Assembly (NCBI GenBank): GCA_002345545.1
Contig: DDVW01000052.1
Span: forward strand, 1 to 12,599
Length of the DNA: 12,599 nucleotides
Source: Stenotrophomonas sp. UBA2302
Lineage (GTDB): Bacteria; Pseudomonadota; Gammaproteobacteria; Xanthomonadales; Xanthomonadaceae
Direction of reading: 5' to 3'
Shown here: one piece after another, positions 1-7,365 of the stretch
Position numbering within the stretch: position 1 is the first letter of the stretch
How the letters are laid out: every line of letters begins with the position of its first letter
Made by a program: the position numbers and the translations under genes
The notes under the pieces: generated by a model
What the model saw: the letters and a program-made list of their open reading frames with translations, nothing else
Told to the model about the DNA's origin: nothing
The model's database searches: none

Positions 1-313
1 CGTGCAATCCGTTCACCCGCATCAAGCGAGCAACCCGATGTTTGCTGCATGCCTCCCCGTGCTCCCTCAGGTCGAGAAACACCCTGGGGGCGCCATAAAT
101 TCCGTGGCTGGCGGTAAACGACGCACGTATCAAGCGAAGCAATCGCGCATCTTCTTGCGCTCGATCGGAAATCGGATGTTCACGCCATGCGTAGTAGCCG
201 GCTCGAGCAACCCCAAGCAGACGACACATCATCTGGATACTGAACTCGTCCCGATGCGCATCGATAAATTTGTAGGCTAGCCGGGTCTTGCTGGTGATCT
301 TGCCTGCAGACAT
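1..313 (-). CDS. IS3-family transposase OrfB, N-terminal part (cut by window edge)
   Basis: The minus strand reads open from an ATG at 313 to the window edge (104 residues). It begins MSAGKITSKTRLAYKF and continues through FSIQMMCRLLGV, RAGYYAW, LLRLIRASF, SHGIYGAPRV and SKHRVARLMR. These are the hallmarks of the N-terminal helix-turn-helix part of IS3 OrfB (the HTH_21 region that precedes the DDE integrase core). The DDE domain itself lies outside the window. An in-frame TAG 18 bases upstream of the ATG shows that this frame is not joined to an upstream orfA. In intact IS3 elements OrfA and OrfB are usually fused by a -1 frameshift; no orfA is visible here, so expression of an active OrfAB is doubtful. 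Family assignment is strong; activity is unknown. Confidence 0.85.
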   Translation of the reverse strand, partial: MSAGKITSKTRLAYKFIDAHRDEFSIQMMCRLLGVARAGYYAWREHPISDRAQEDARLLRLIRASFTASHGIYGAPRVFLDLREHGEACSKHRVARLMRVNGLH

Positions 314-340
314 GACTGTCTCCCAATGCTACCCCCAACA
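1..340 (-). mobile_element. IS3-family insertion sequence, partial
   Basis: The segment carries the 5' part of an IS3-type orfB and runs off the left edge of the window. On the minus strand orfB starts only about 27 bases inside a possible element end beginning TGTTGGGGGTAGC (complement of 328-340), and no orfA is present between this point and the neighbouring gene. The true terminal inverted repeat cannot be confirmed because the other end is outside the window, so 340 is a guess. The element may be a deletion derivative lacking orfA. Confidence 0.6.
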
Positions 341-344
341 GAGG

Positions 345-1103
345 CTAGCTCTGTCTAGGAAATCCTGGGAACTCCAGCGGCCCAAGATTTTTAGTGCTGT
401 TTGGTGGTTCTTCCCAGTAGGATCTTCCCAGATTGAACCACTGGGTGGCGAAGCCTCGGGCTAACGCGCTAGTGGGTAGCTCTCTGTCAGGATGGAAACT
501 GCAGGTTCCGTAACGACCTGCAGCTAGGGTAGCAGCCCGGCGCATGAGCTCTTGGTACATTGCTTCCCTGAGATCTTCTTGCGATGTGCTCTTTTGGCAG
601 GCCAGAGTTGCCCCCTTCCGAACCGCTGCCCACGCACAGTACCGCCATTGCGCAATACTCAGAACGACGCCGCCTAGGTTTTGCGCGAATCCCATGTCGG
701 TGTGCCATTTCGCATTGAACTGGCATCGGGCTAATTGTTGGGCGTAGAAAGCTTGGCTCTCGGCATCGACCAATCGTTGCCAGAGTGCCAGCCCCAACTC
801 CAGCGAGAGATCGTTTCTCGGGAGGGAGATCAAGTAGTCCTCCAGGGCGGGCATAGCGCCGGTGGCGGTGTATGCCGACCATAACCAGCGCCATCGAATT
901 CCTTCCAGTGGTGAGATCTTGTCGCCGCGTGCGGCTGGCTCGGGTGCCACCAGGATGATCTGCTGTTCCTCCAGCACTGTCAGCACCTCGTCCACGGACT
1001 CCTCCGTGGGCGCGATCGGTAGCCGATGTTGCTGGGCATGCAGCAGGGCCCACAGGTATATGGCCCCCGGCAGGCCCAGGTCATCAAGGGTTGAAGGTGA
1101 CAT
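345..1103 (-). CDS. Unrecognised 252-aa protein, divergent from an XRE regulator
   Basis: I do not recognise this protein. It is soluble in character, with no signal peptide or membrane helix, and is rich in Ala, Leu, Trp and Arg. Residues about 10-55 (GAIYLWALLHAQQHRLPIA, then VDEVLTVLEEQQIILVAPE) could form a small helical or winged-helix-like fold, but this is only an impression. The C-terminal part is rich in Trp, Tyr and Cys. The ATG at 1103 lacks a clear Shine-Dalgarno sequence and lies about 25 bases from a perfect inverted repeat, so translation may be leaderless or start elsewhere. The stop lies five bases from the putative IS end, so the last residues (PGFPRQS) may have been created or trimmed by the insertion. 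Base composition is visibly less GC-rich than the genes from ssb onwards, which fits acquisition. It probably forms a two-gene unit with the divergent regulator. Confidence 0.6.
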   Translation of the reverse strand: MSPSTLDDLGLPGAIYLWALLHAQQHRLPIAPTEESVDEVLTVLEEQQIILVAPEPAARGDKISPLEGIRWRWLWSAYTATGAMPALEDYLISLPRNDLSLELGLALWQRLVDAESQAFYAQQLARCQFNAKWHTDMGFAQNLGGVVLSIAQWRYCAWAAVRKGATLACQKSTSQEDLREAMYQELMRRAATLAAGRYGTCSFHPDRELPTSALARGFATQWFNLGRSYWEEPPNSTKNLGPLEFPGFPRQS

Positions 1104-1127
1104 GGTTGGTTTGGGATTGCGCGATAC

Positions 1128-1144
1128 ACTAAGATTAACTTAGT
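1128..1144. promoter_or_regulatory. Inverted repeat, probable operator of the divergent pair
   Basis: The arms ACTAAG (1128-1133) and CTTAGT (1139-1144) are perfect complements around ATTAA. The match extends outward imperfectly to GATAC on the left and ATC on the right. The site is the most AT-rich stretch of the 95-base gap between the divergent genes, where both promoters must lie. XRE regulators commonly bind such dyads and autoregulate, so this is the best candidate operator. No clean -35/-10 pair could be assigned on either strand. Confidence 0.55.
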
Positions 1145-1198
1145 ATCCAGCAGGCCGGTGATTGGGTCATCCTTTAGGGAGCGATCCGAGGCGCCTGC

Positions 1199-1549
1199 GT
1201 GTCCAACCCCATCCCAGCTCCCCCCATATTCGCCCGCCGACTGGCCCAGGCACGCGCACGTGCCGGACTTTCGCAGATGCAACTGGGAGTGCTGGCCGGC
1301 CTGGAGCTCGAGGTGGCAAGCCCCCGCATCAACCAGTACGAACGCGGCGTACATGAACCGCGCTCGGAGACGGCCCGCCGTCTGGCCGAGGCGCTGGGGA
1401 TTCCGCCTGCCTTTCTCTATACTGAAGATGAGACCTTGGCAAAGCTCCTGTTGACTTGGGTGGAGATGAAGCCGGCCCAACGTCGGGCGTTGCTCAAACA
1501 GGCCCTAGCAGTGGTTCCCAAGCCAAAGAGCAAGGCTGCGCACAAGTAG
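1199..1549 (+). CDS. XRE (Cro/CI)-family transcriptional regulator
   Basis: This 116-aa protein starts at GTG 1199, with an AGGGA-like element about 19 bases upstream and GAGG nearer; the start is plausible rather than certain. Residues about 10-72 form a Cro/CI helix-turn-helix: FARRLAQARARAGLSQMQL, then INQYERGVHEPR, then TARRLAEALGIPPAFLY. There is a slightly longer insertion than usual (LELEVASPR) before the INQYERG helix, a form I associate with xanthomonad regulators. The tail (residues 75-116) is helical and then basic, ending PKSKAAHK; there is no peptidase or ligand-binding domain. It is transcribed away from the 252-aa gene and probably controls it and itself through the dyad at 1128-1144. 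The target and signal are unknown. Confidence 0.85.
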   Translation: MSNPIPAPPIFARRLAQARARAGLSQMQLGVLAGLELEVASPRINQYERGVHEPRSETARRLAEALGIPPAFLYTEDETLAKLLLTWVEMKPAQRRALLKQALAVVPKPKSKAAHK

Positions 1550-1941
1550 GTCCGCTTAGTGTGGCGCTGTAGGGACGACGGGCTTGCTTTGAGCTTAATA
1601 CGCTGAATGACACTGGGGCCTGTCTTACCAGTCCACGTGTGCCACCAGCACACCAGCCCACAGGCGCCGCCCACCGATCATCCATGCCACGCGGCCAGAG
1701 GTCCTCGCGCAGGGCGGCACAGCTGGTACACCGGCTAAAGGTGTCGTCTCGCAGGTCTTGAGAGGAGGTAGCGATGATAAGATTCTTCTGTTGTTCGTCT
1801 TCTTGGCGCTTGCAACCCTAGCTTCTAGGTGCGGATGAGGTACTAGGCTGAACAAATAGGTGTAGCGTCTTTATTTGTATAGTCGAACCAATGAACATTC
1901 GCAAATAATTAATTAAAATCAATTACTTGGAGTAATGTATA
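1550..1941. other. Gene-poor region upstream of ssb
   Basis: No convincing gene is seen. The minus strand has an open stretch ending RVAWMIGGRRLWAGVLVAHVDW-like near 1625-1700 that could be a decayed gene end. A strong GAGGAGG at 1762-1768 precedes only a 15-codon frame from ATG 1774. From about 1850 the sequence becomes markedly AT-rich (TATAGT at 1878-1883 is a possible -10 element, and TAATTAATTAAAA is near 1908-1918), which fits the ssb promoter and leader. The region probably marks the junction between the acquired left part and the core genome. Confidence 0.5.
1922..1936 (+). promoter_or_regulatory. Small hairpin covering the ssb ribosome binding site
   Basis: ATTACT (1922-1927) and AGTAAT (1931-1936) are perfect complements separated by TGG, five bases ahead of the ssb ATG. 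The Shine-Dalgarno-like TTGGAG (1927-1932) spans the loop and the start of the right arm. The stem is short and AU-only apart from one GC pair, so it would be weak. It may modulate initiation or be a chance dyad. Confidence 0.35.
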
Positions 1942-2466
1942 ATGGCTAGGGGTGTGAACAAAGTCATCCTCGTCGGCAACCTCGGCAACGACCCGGACAC
2001 CAAGTACACCCAGGCGGGCATGGCGATCACCCGCATCAGCCTGGCCACCACCAGCGTGCGCAAGGACCGTGACGGCAACAACCAGGAGCGCACCGAGTGG
2101 CACCGCGTGGTGTTCTTCGGCAAGCTCGGCGAGATCGCCGGCGAATACCTGCGCAAGGGTTCGCAGGTCTATGTCGAAGGCGAGCTGCGCTATGACAAGT
2201 ACACCGGGCAGGACGGCGTGGAGAAATACACCACGGATATCGTCGCCAACGAGATGCAGATGCTCGGCGGTCGCGGTGAAGGCGGCGGTGGCGGCAATTT
2301 CGGCGGCGAGCGCCCGCAGCGGCAGTCCGCTCCGCGCCAGCAGGGCGGCTACGGCAGCCAGGACCAGGGCGGCGGCTATGGTCAGCGCCCGCAGCGTCCG
2401 GCTCCGGCACCGCAGCAGTCGGCGCCGCCGATGGATGACTTCGCCGATGACGATATCCCGTTCTGA
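1942..2466 (+). CDS. ssb: Single-stranded DNA-binding protein SSB
   Basis: SSB coats single-stranded DNA as a tetramer and recruits replication, recombination and repair proteins. The 174-aa product starts [19 protein letters not shown], and residues 1-110 form the OB fold ([36 protein letters not shown], and the MQMLGGRG end). A flexible linker of Gly, Gln, Arg and Pro follows (about 111-160). The acidic tip [10 protein letters not shown] is the peptide that docks partner proteins such as PriA, RecO, exonuclease I and the chi subunit of Pol III. Length and linker match SSBs of Xanthomonadaceae. The ATG has TTGGAG nine bases upstream. The gene is monocistronic, bounded by an AT-rich leader and a strong terminator. 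Confidence 0.98.
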   Translation: MARGVNKVILVGNLGNDPDTKYTQAGMAITRISLATTSVRKDRDGNNQERTEWHRVVFFGKLGEIAGEYLRKGSQVYVEGELRYDKYTGQDGVEKYTTDIVANEMQMLGGRGEGGGGGNFGGERPQRQSAPRQQGGYGSQDQGGGYGQRPQRPAPAPQQSAPPMDDFADDDIPF

Positions 2467-2500
2467 TACCCGTCCTGGCACCGTCCAGAGCTTCCTCCCG

Positions 2501-2525
2501 AAAGGCCCGCTGCAGCGGGCCTTTT
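2501..2525 (+). terminator. Rho-independent terminator of ssb
   Basis: AAAGGCCCGC (2501-2510) pairs perfectly with GCGGGCCTTT (2515-2524) around TGCA, followed by TTTTGCTTT. It lies 35 bases after the ssb stop. The symmetrical A and T flanks could let it act weakly on the other strand as well. Confidence 0.93.
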
Positions 2526-2723
2526 GCTTTCCGCCATTGCGCCGGTCCGGTTGCGGGATGGGTGGCCGCTGACACACAGAAACCAGAACAGCCGCCGGGT
2601 ACAGGCAATTTTGCAGCAGGTCACAAAACCGCTCTTTCCCGTCGGCTTTTTTCCCGGCTTTCACGCCTGCGGTCTTATATACGATCGGCCGGAAGACGGG
2701 GGCAACATCAAGGAGGCTGCGCT

Positions 2724-2981
2724 GTGAAAAGCATGAAACTCTATCTGGAAGGGCCAGGGCGCGAGCGGCGTCCTGTCAAGGTCGTTTCGACGGAGCGAAA
2801 AAGCCTGAAAACCGTATCCGACCTCCCGTTGCGTGGCGCCAAGAGTGTCGGGATGGATGATACGGTCGAGGTGAAGACCTTGGTGGACGAAGATGGGAAC
2901 CTTGCGCAGCAGATCGACTACGAGGGCTTCCGATACAAGTTCCAAGGCTCCCAGTTGCCTTGGTCATTGATAGTCGGTTGA
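2724..2981 (+). CDS. Small conserved-looking protein of unknown function (85 aa)
   Basis: The start is taken as GTG 2724 because AAGGAGG (2710-2716) lies seven bases upstream. A longer reading from further upstream has no such site and runs through low-quality sequence. The product begins MKSMKLYLEGPGRERRPVK, is soluble, and has a beta-rich pattern: KLYLEG, VKVVST, TVEVKTLVDEDG, QIDYEGFRYKF and the end WSLIVG. It has no signal peptide, Cys or His cluster. I do not recognise a family. It is a single-gene unit: the ssb terminator lies before it and its own strong terminator begins six bases after the stop, so it is probably expressed from a promoter in 2526-2709, where TATATA at 2676-2681 is a possible -10 element. 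Confidence 0.8.
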   Translation: MKSMKLYLEGPGRERRPVKVVSTERKSLKTVSDLPLRGAKSVGMDDTVEVKTLVDEDGNLAQQIDYEGFRYKFQGSQLPWSLIVG

Positions 2982-2986
2982 TTGTG

Positions 2987-3016
2987 GCAGGCCCCTGAAC
3001 GGGGCCTGCGTTTTTT
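2987..3016 (+). terminator. Rho-independent terminator
   Basis: GCAGGCCCC (2987-2995) pairs perfectly with GGGGCCTGC (3001-3009) around TGAAC, followed by G and six T (3011-3016). It ends the 85-aa gene. It also argues that the upstream in-frame extension of the catalase frame across this site is not translated. Confidence 0.95.
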
Positions 3017-3129
3017 CATCGGGACGCGATTGCCGCGCGCCAGCGAGGATGCGGGCCGTATAGCCTGGGCCGCACCGGTGGCACCTCCGATGCCGCGTGA
3101 TTTCCGGCGATGCATTGGCTGCCATCAAT

Positions 3130-3178
3130 CTGCCGTGAGAAGACAGGGGTTCCGGGCTCACGCCTGTTTTACCGGCAG
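3130..3178 (+). promoter_or_regulatory. Nested inverted repeats in the catalase leader
   Basis: CTGCCG (3130-3135) pairs with CGGCAG (3173-3178), and inside it ACAGG (3143-3147) pairs with CCTGT (3163-3167). An alternative pair, GTGAG (3135-3139) with CTCAC (3157-3161), would compete with both. The structure ends 40 bases ahead of the catalase ATG, in the stretch where its leader or operator should be. Function is inferred only from position. Confidence 0.35.
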
Positions 3179-3218
3179 TGACTATTGTCAGCGTTCCCCC
3201 CCGCGACGGAACCCGACA

Positions 3219-5603
3219 ATGCCCATCAAGCGCAAACCCTCACGCCGCGCACTCCCCGAGGCCTCGGCGGCACGTACGGACAGCGGCCCCGCCGATCCGA
3301 ATTCGCGAGCCCCCTTGCGTGATGCGGACAAGGTTCCGGCGCAGGTCGATGCGTGGGCGCTGGAGCGGCCGTATAACAGCCAGAAAGCCGCAGAACATGG
3401 CCGGAAGGCTGCCACTCAGCCGCCGACAGGTGAACATGCGAAGGCTCCTTCGCCGGCGGCAGGTGGCAGTACCACCAGCGAGCCCAATGTCTCGGGCAAG
3501 ACGGGGCCGGCAGCCACGCCGGGTCAGGATGCGACGGTCGGCCCGCTGGTGCGGGTCCGTAACGATGCGATGGCACAGCAGCTGACCACCAATCAAGGTG
3601 TCCCTGTCGCCGACAACCAGAACAGCTTGAAGGCCGGGTTGCGGGGACCCGCCTTGTTGAAGGATTTCATCCTCAGGGAAAAGATCACCCACTTCGATCA
3701 CGAGCGCATTCCCGAGCGTGTCGTGCATGCGCGTGGATCCGGTGCGCATGGCTATTTCGAAGCCTATGACGATCTTTCCGCGATCACCCGGGCCGCGCCG
3801 TTCCAGCAGGCGGGCAAGATCACGCCCGTGTTCGTCCGGTTTTCGACCGTCGCCGGGGAGCGCGGCTCCAAGGACACGGCACGCGATGTCCGCGGCTTTG
3901 CGGTGAAGTTCTATACGGAGGAAGGCAACTGGGACCTGGTGGGCAACAACATGCCGGTGTTCTTCATCCAGGACGCCATGAAGTTCCCGGATCTGGTGCA
4001 CGCGGTGAAGCCCGAGCCACATCACGCCATGCCGCAGGCCGCATCGGCGCATGACACCTTCTGGGATTTCGTATCGCTGATGCCCGAGTCCACGCACATG
4101 CTGTTGTGGCAGATGTCCGACCGCGCGATCCCGCGCAGCTACCGGATGATGCAGGGCTTTGGCGTGCATACCTTCCGTCTGGTGAACGCGGAGGGGCACT
4201 CGGTGTTCTGCAAGTTCCACTGGACGCCCAAGCTGGGCACGCACTCGCTGGTGTGGGATGAGGCGGTGAAAATTTCAGGCGCCGATCCGGACTTCCACCG
4301 GCGCGACCTTTGGGAAGCCATCGAGGCCGGTGAGTACCCGGAGTACGAACTGGGCATCCAGGTGTTCACCGAAGAGCAGGCGGAAACTTTCAACTTCGAT
4401 GTTCTGGATGCGACCAAGCTTGTGCCGGAGGAACTGGTGCCGGTGCAGCCGGTGGGACGCATGGTGCTGAACCGCAACCCGGACAATTTCTTCGCCGAAA
4501 CCGAACAGGTGGCTTTCTGTGCGGCCCATGTGATCCCAGGTATCGACTTCAGCAATGATCCGCTGCTGGCCGGTCGTATCCACTCCTATCTGGATACCCA
4601 GATCAGCCGTCTGGGCGGGCCCAACTTCCACGAGATCCCGGTCAATGCGCCGCTCGTCAGCGTGCATAACAACCAGCGTGATGGCATGCATCGGCAGGCC
4701 GTGCATCGGGGAAAAGTGGCCTATGAACCCAATTCATTGGGCGGCGGGTGTCCCTTCCAGGCCGGTGGTGCGGGCTTCACCTCGTTTCCCGAACCGGTGG
4801 CCGGGGACGAGGTGAGAGCCAAGCCGGAAATGTTCGCCGAGCATTTCGCGCAGGCCACACTGTTCTATGACAGCCAGACCCCTGCCGAACAGCGCCATAT
4901 CGCCGACGGTTTCCGTTTCGAGCTCAGCAAGGTGACGGTACCGGCGATCCGCAAGCGGGTGGTTTCGATGTTGCGTAACGTTTCCCGGGAGCTGGCCGAA
5001 GCCGTCGCCGGCGGCTTGGGGATGCCGTTACCCGACGCCATGCCGCGGGCATTCAAGGGCAAAGTGAAGGCCGGAGTGGAGCAGTCGCCGGCGCTGTCGC
5101 TGATGGCGCGTCCCGGTCAGCGCGGCATACGCAGCCGCAAGATCGCGGTGCTGGTGGCCGAGGGCAGCCGCAAGGCGGATGTGGATGCGCTGTTCGACGG
5201 CCTTGTCGCCGAAGGCGCCGTGGTGCGCATGGTCGGTCCGCACGTGGGCGAGATCATCTCCGACGAAGGTGACCGTCTCGATGCCGATGCTTCGCTTGAA
5301 AACGCGCCGGGTGTCCTTTTCGACGCCCTGGTCGTGGCCTCGGGGGAGCGCGCCGCCACGATGCTGGCGGCTGATGCCAAGGCGCTTGAACATTTGCGTG
5401 ACGCCTATTGGCATGGCAAGCCCTTGCTGTTTATCGGCGAAGGCCAACAGGTGTTCGCCGCGACATCCATCGTTGCGCTGGCAGATGATCCGCTGCTGGT
5501 GCAGGGCGAAATCCTGGATGGGGCGACTCTTGCATCCTTCATCAAGGCAATTGCCGCGCACCGTAATCCCGAGCGCGAATTGTTGATGCAGCCGCCACGC
5601 TGA
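3219..5603 (+). CDS. katE: Large-subunit monofunctional catalase (HPII/KatE type)
   Basis: Decomposes hydrogen peroxide to water and oxygen with a haem b or d group in the cytoplasm. ATG 3219 gives 794 aa (E. coli HPII has 753); the frame is open further upstream but crosses a strong terminator. Residues 1 to about 125 are a low-complexity Ala/Pro/Lys extension. The catalase core follows: distal His170 in [27 protein letters not shown], catalytic Asn243 in [12 protein letters not shown], and the proximal haem ligand Tyr457 in [20 protein letters not shown]. By constant offset (42) these match HPII His128, Asn201 and Tyr415. HPII His392, which is covalently bonded to its haem-ligand Tyr, is Cys434 here (VAFCAAHV). 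A flavodoxin/class-I-amidotransferase-like domain without a nucleophile Cys occupies about 640-785, as in clade-2 catalases. The ribosome binding site is weak. The gene precedes a ferritin-like gene by 112 bases. Confidence 0.96.
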   Translation: MPIKRKPSRRALPEASAARTDSGPADPNSRAPLRDADKVPAQVDAWALERPYNSQKAAEHGRKAATQPPTGEHAKAPSPAAGGSTTSEPNVSGKTGPAATPGQDATVGPLVRVRNDAMAQQLTTNQGVPVADNQNSLKAGLRGPALLKDFILREKITHFDHERIPERVVHARGSGAHGYFEAYDDLSAITRAAPFQQAGKITPVFVRFSTVAGERGSKDTARDVRGFAVKFYTEEGNWDLVGNNMPVFFIQDAMKFPDLVHAVKPEPHHAMPQAASAHDTFWDFVSLMPESTHMLLWQMSDRAIPRSYRMMQGFGVHTFRLVNAEGHSVFCKFHWTPKLGTHSLVWDEAVKISGADPDFHRRDLWEAIEAGEYPEYELGIQVFTEEQAETFNFDVLDATKLVPEELVPVQPVGRMVLNRNPDNFFAETEQVAFCAAHVIPGIDFSNDPLLAGRIHSYLDTQISRLGGPNFHEIPVNAPLVSVHNNQRDGMHRQAVHRGKVAYEPNSLGGGCPFQAGGAGFTSFPEPVAGDEVRAKPEMFAEHFAQATLFYDSQTPAEQRHIADGFRFELSKVTVPAIRKRVVSMLRNVSRELAEAVAGGLGMPLPDAMPRAFKGKVKAGVEQSPALSLMARPGQRGIRSRKIAVLVAEGSRKADVDALFDGLVAEGAVVRMVGPHVGEIISDEGDRLDADASLENAPGVLFDALVVASGERAATMLAADAKALEHLRDAYWHGKPLLFIGEGQQVFAATSIVALADDPLLVQGEILDGATLASFIKAIAAHRNPERELLMQPPR

Positions 5604-5715
5604 CGGCACGCAGGCGGCTATCCGCACGTGGGTGTAGACGGAATTCACACATGATCACGCCTGATTATGGTTCCCGCCGCTACATCTGACACTTGTTCAG
5701 AAGAGGAGAGTGGTT

Positions 5716-6318
5716 ATGGCCCGAAAGACAGATGGTGCCCAGGTCAACGAGTTGTTGCTGCAGGCTCTGGAAACGGAGCGGGGTGGCCAGAAGATCTACA
5801 CCGCCGCGCTGCGGGCGGTGCAGAACGAGGATTTGCGGAAGGAATGGGAGGACTACCTCGAGGAAACCCGCAGTCATGAGGAAATCCTTACCCGCGTGTT
5901 CGAACAGCTCGGCCTGGATACGGAAATGTCCAGCCCGGGGCGCCAGGTGGTGGCCCACCATGGCAAGTCGCTGGTCGCAGCAATCGAGATGGCGATCAAG
6001 AACGACACACCGGCTGCTGCCGAGCTGGTCGCGGCCGAATGCGTTGTGCTGGCCGAGACCAAGGATCACCAGAACTGGGAGCTGATCGGCAAGGTCGCCG
6101 AACAGGGCGGTACAGCGGCCAAGGTGCTCAAGCAGGCTTACGAGGCCGTTGAGCAGCAGGAGGATCACCACCTCTATCACACGGCCGGCTGGACCCGTGA
6201 ACTATGGCTGCAAAGCCTTGGCATCCCTGCCGTGCTGCCGCCGCCGGAGGAGCAGAAGGACGTGGAGACCGCTATTGGCGCCGCGCGCGCCGAGAAGGCC
6301 CGCAAGGACTATCTCTGA
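5716..6318 (+). CDS. Ferritin-like (four-helix, probable di-metal) protein
   Basis: 200 aa from ATG 5716, chosen because AGAGGAGA (5702-5709) lies six bases upstream; a GTG at 5710 overlaps that site. The protein is all-helical. Candidate metal ligands are spaced as in ferritin-like/DUF892 (YciF) proteins: ETERGGQKIY (Glu19/Glu21), DYLEETRSHEEIL (Glu49, Glu50, His54), AAECVVLAETKDH (Glu108, Glu114, His118) and EQQEDHHLYH (147-155). The canonical ExxH is shifted to ExxxH in places, so a working di-iron site is likely but not proven. The C-terminal 30 residues are a charged tail. Next to catalase it may bind iron or limit Fenton chemistry, or act as a stress protein as YciF-type proteins are thought to. 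It is followed after 24 bases by the CorA-like gene, so co-transcription is likely. Confidence 0.8.
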   Translation: MARKTDGAQVNELLLQALETERGGQKIYTAALRAVQNEDLRKEWEDYLEETRSHEEILTRVFEQLGLDTEMSSPGRQVVAHHGKSLVAAIEMAIKNDTPAAAELVAAECVVLAETKDHQNWELIGKVAEQGGTAAKVLKQAYEAVEQQEDHHLYHTAGWTRELWLQSLGIPAVLPPPEEQKDVETAIGAARAEKARKDYL

Positions 6319-6342
6319 GCCTGCCCTGACGGGTTTCGGAAA

Positions 6343-7326
6343 ATGGACACTCAAGCCGGCTCGCCGTTTTTCGCGCGGTTGTTCGGATGCAGCGGGCCGC
6401 CACGTATCTTGAGTGAAACGGACACGGTGGCCTGCCAGGTCGGCGATCGGGAGCTGTTGTGGATCGACCTCCAGGCGCCCGACGAGGCCGTACTGGATCG
6501 ACTATGGGATTGTTGCGGGTTGCCCGAAGCGGCCCGCCGCTTTCTTGAAGGCGGTACCAACCCTGCCGTGGAAAACGGTGGAGATTTCTTCTGGGCCCGG
6601 GCGGTGGCGATACGCCCGGAACAGGGCGGGGAGTCGCTGGGTGGCGCGGTGCTGGTATGTATCGCCGGGAAAAACCGGGTGATCACCTGGCATGCCGAAG
6701 AAATGGATTTTCTCAGCCAGCTGCGTTCGGAGGCGCATGGCGCCATGATCGGCTCCCTGACTGCGGAGAGCTTCGTCGCCACGTTGCTGGACCGGCAGCT
6801 GGCCGGCTACTTCGATGCCGTGAACGATTTCGAATGTGCCGTCGAGCGTCTGGAGGCGGTTATGTCCGTCAATGCGGTGGACAAGAACCTACAGGAGCTG
6901 CAGCGCCTGCGACGTTGGGCCTCTCGCCTGCGACGCATGCTGGCGCCCCATCGTGCGTTGTTCGGCGCACTCTCACGCCCGGATTTCAGACCTTCGCAAG
7001 ATCGCCAGCCGGAACGGCATTTCGTTGCACTGGATACGCGCTTTGAGCGTGCCATGGACATGGTCGAGAACGCACGTGAGCTGGTGATCGGCAGCTTCGA
7101 GTTGTTCAGTGGCCAGGTCGCACTGCGCACCGACAGCACCATGCGGGTGCTCACGTTTGTCACCGTTGTCGCCGGCGTATTGGCCACATTTGTAGGCGCA
7201 CTGGGCATGAACTTCCCTGCGCGTCTGTTTGACTCCGCAGACGCGGGTTTCTGGTCGGTGGTGGGCGGTCTGCTGCTGTTCTCGGCAGCGGTGACCGTGT
7301 TTGCACGGCACCGGCGATGGTTCTGA
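6343..7326 (+). CDS. CorA-family divalent cation transporter, divergent GMN flank
   Basis: 327 aa from ATG 6343 (weak GGA at 6337-6339; the gene lies 24 bases behind the ferritin-like gene and may depend on coupling). Residues 1 to about 230 are a soluble cytoplasmic domain with the CorA alpha/beta part and long helix (LQELQRLRRWASRLRRML; AMDMVENARELVIGSFELF). Two C-terminal membrane helices follow (about 269-287 and 303-321) and a basic end RHRRWF. The GMN signature (288-290) sits at the end of the first helix, as in CorA, which forms pentameric Mg2+/Co2+/Ni2+ channels in the inner membrane. Oddities: the residue before GMN is Leu rather than the usual Tyr, and the following loop reads FPARLFDSADAG instead of an MPEL-like loop, so ion choice may differ. 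The symbol is left empty because it may be ZntB-like or another branch. Confidence 0.85.
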   Translation: MDTQAGSPFFARLFGCSGPPRILSETDTVACQVGDRELLWIDLQAPDEAVLDRLWDCCGLPEAARRFLEGGTNPAVENGGDFFWARAVAIRPEQGGESLGGAVLVCIAGKNRVITWHAEEMDFLSQLRSEAHGAMIGSLTAESFVATLLDRQLAGYFDAVNDFECAVERLEAVMSVNAVDKNLQELQRLRRWASRLRRMLAPHRALFGALSRPDFRPSQDRQPERHFVALDTRFERAMDMVENARELVIGSFELFSGQVALRTDSTMRVLTFVTVVAGVLATFVGALGMNFPARLFDSADAGFWSVVGGLLLFSAAVTVFARHRRWF

Positions 7327-7365
7327 TCGCCGGCATGTGCCAACCGGAGCTGAAGGAGAAGGTGC

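Noticed and set aside
2..280. Plus-strand 92-codon frame from GTG 2
   Set aside because: It is the antisense shadow of the IS3 OrfB fragment, whose protein motifs are unmistakable on the minus strand.
1758..1840. Short hydrophobic frame after GAGGAGG (KILLLFVFLALATLASRCG-like)
   Set aside because: The purine run favours an ATG in another frame that closes after 15 codons; the hydrophobic frame has no good start.
1909..2664. Long minus-strand frame opposite ssb (251 codons)
   Set aside because: Shadow of a high-GC gene; the plus frame is a clear SSB.
2562..2723. Longer start for the 85-aa protein
   Set aside because: AAGGAGG lies seven bases before GTG 2724, and the upstream residues are Arg-rich and unlike a protein.
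2982..3218. Longer catalase start giving 873 aa
   Set aside because: The extension runs through a perfect terminator hairpin with six T and has no catalase-like sequence. ATG 3219 is the first sensible start.
3240..4244. Minus-strand frame opposite the catalase (334 codons)
   Set aside because: Antisense shadow without motifs or a ribosome binding site; the catalase frame is certain.
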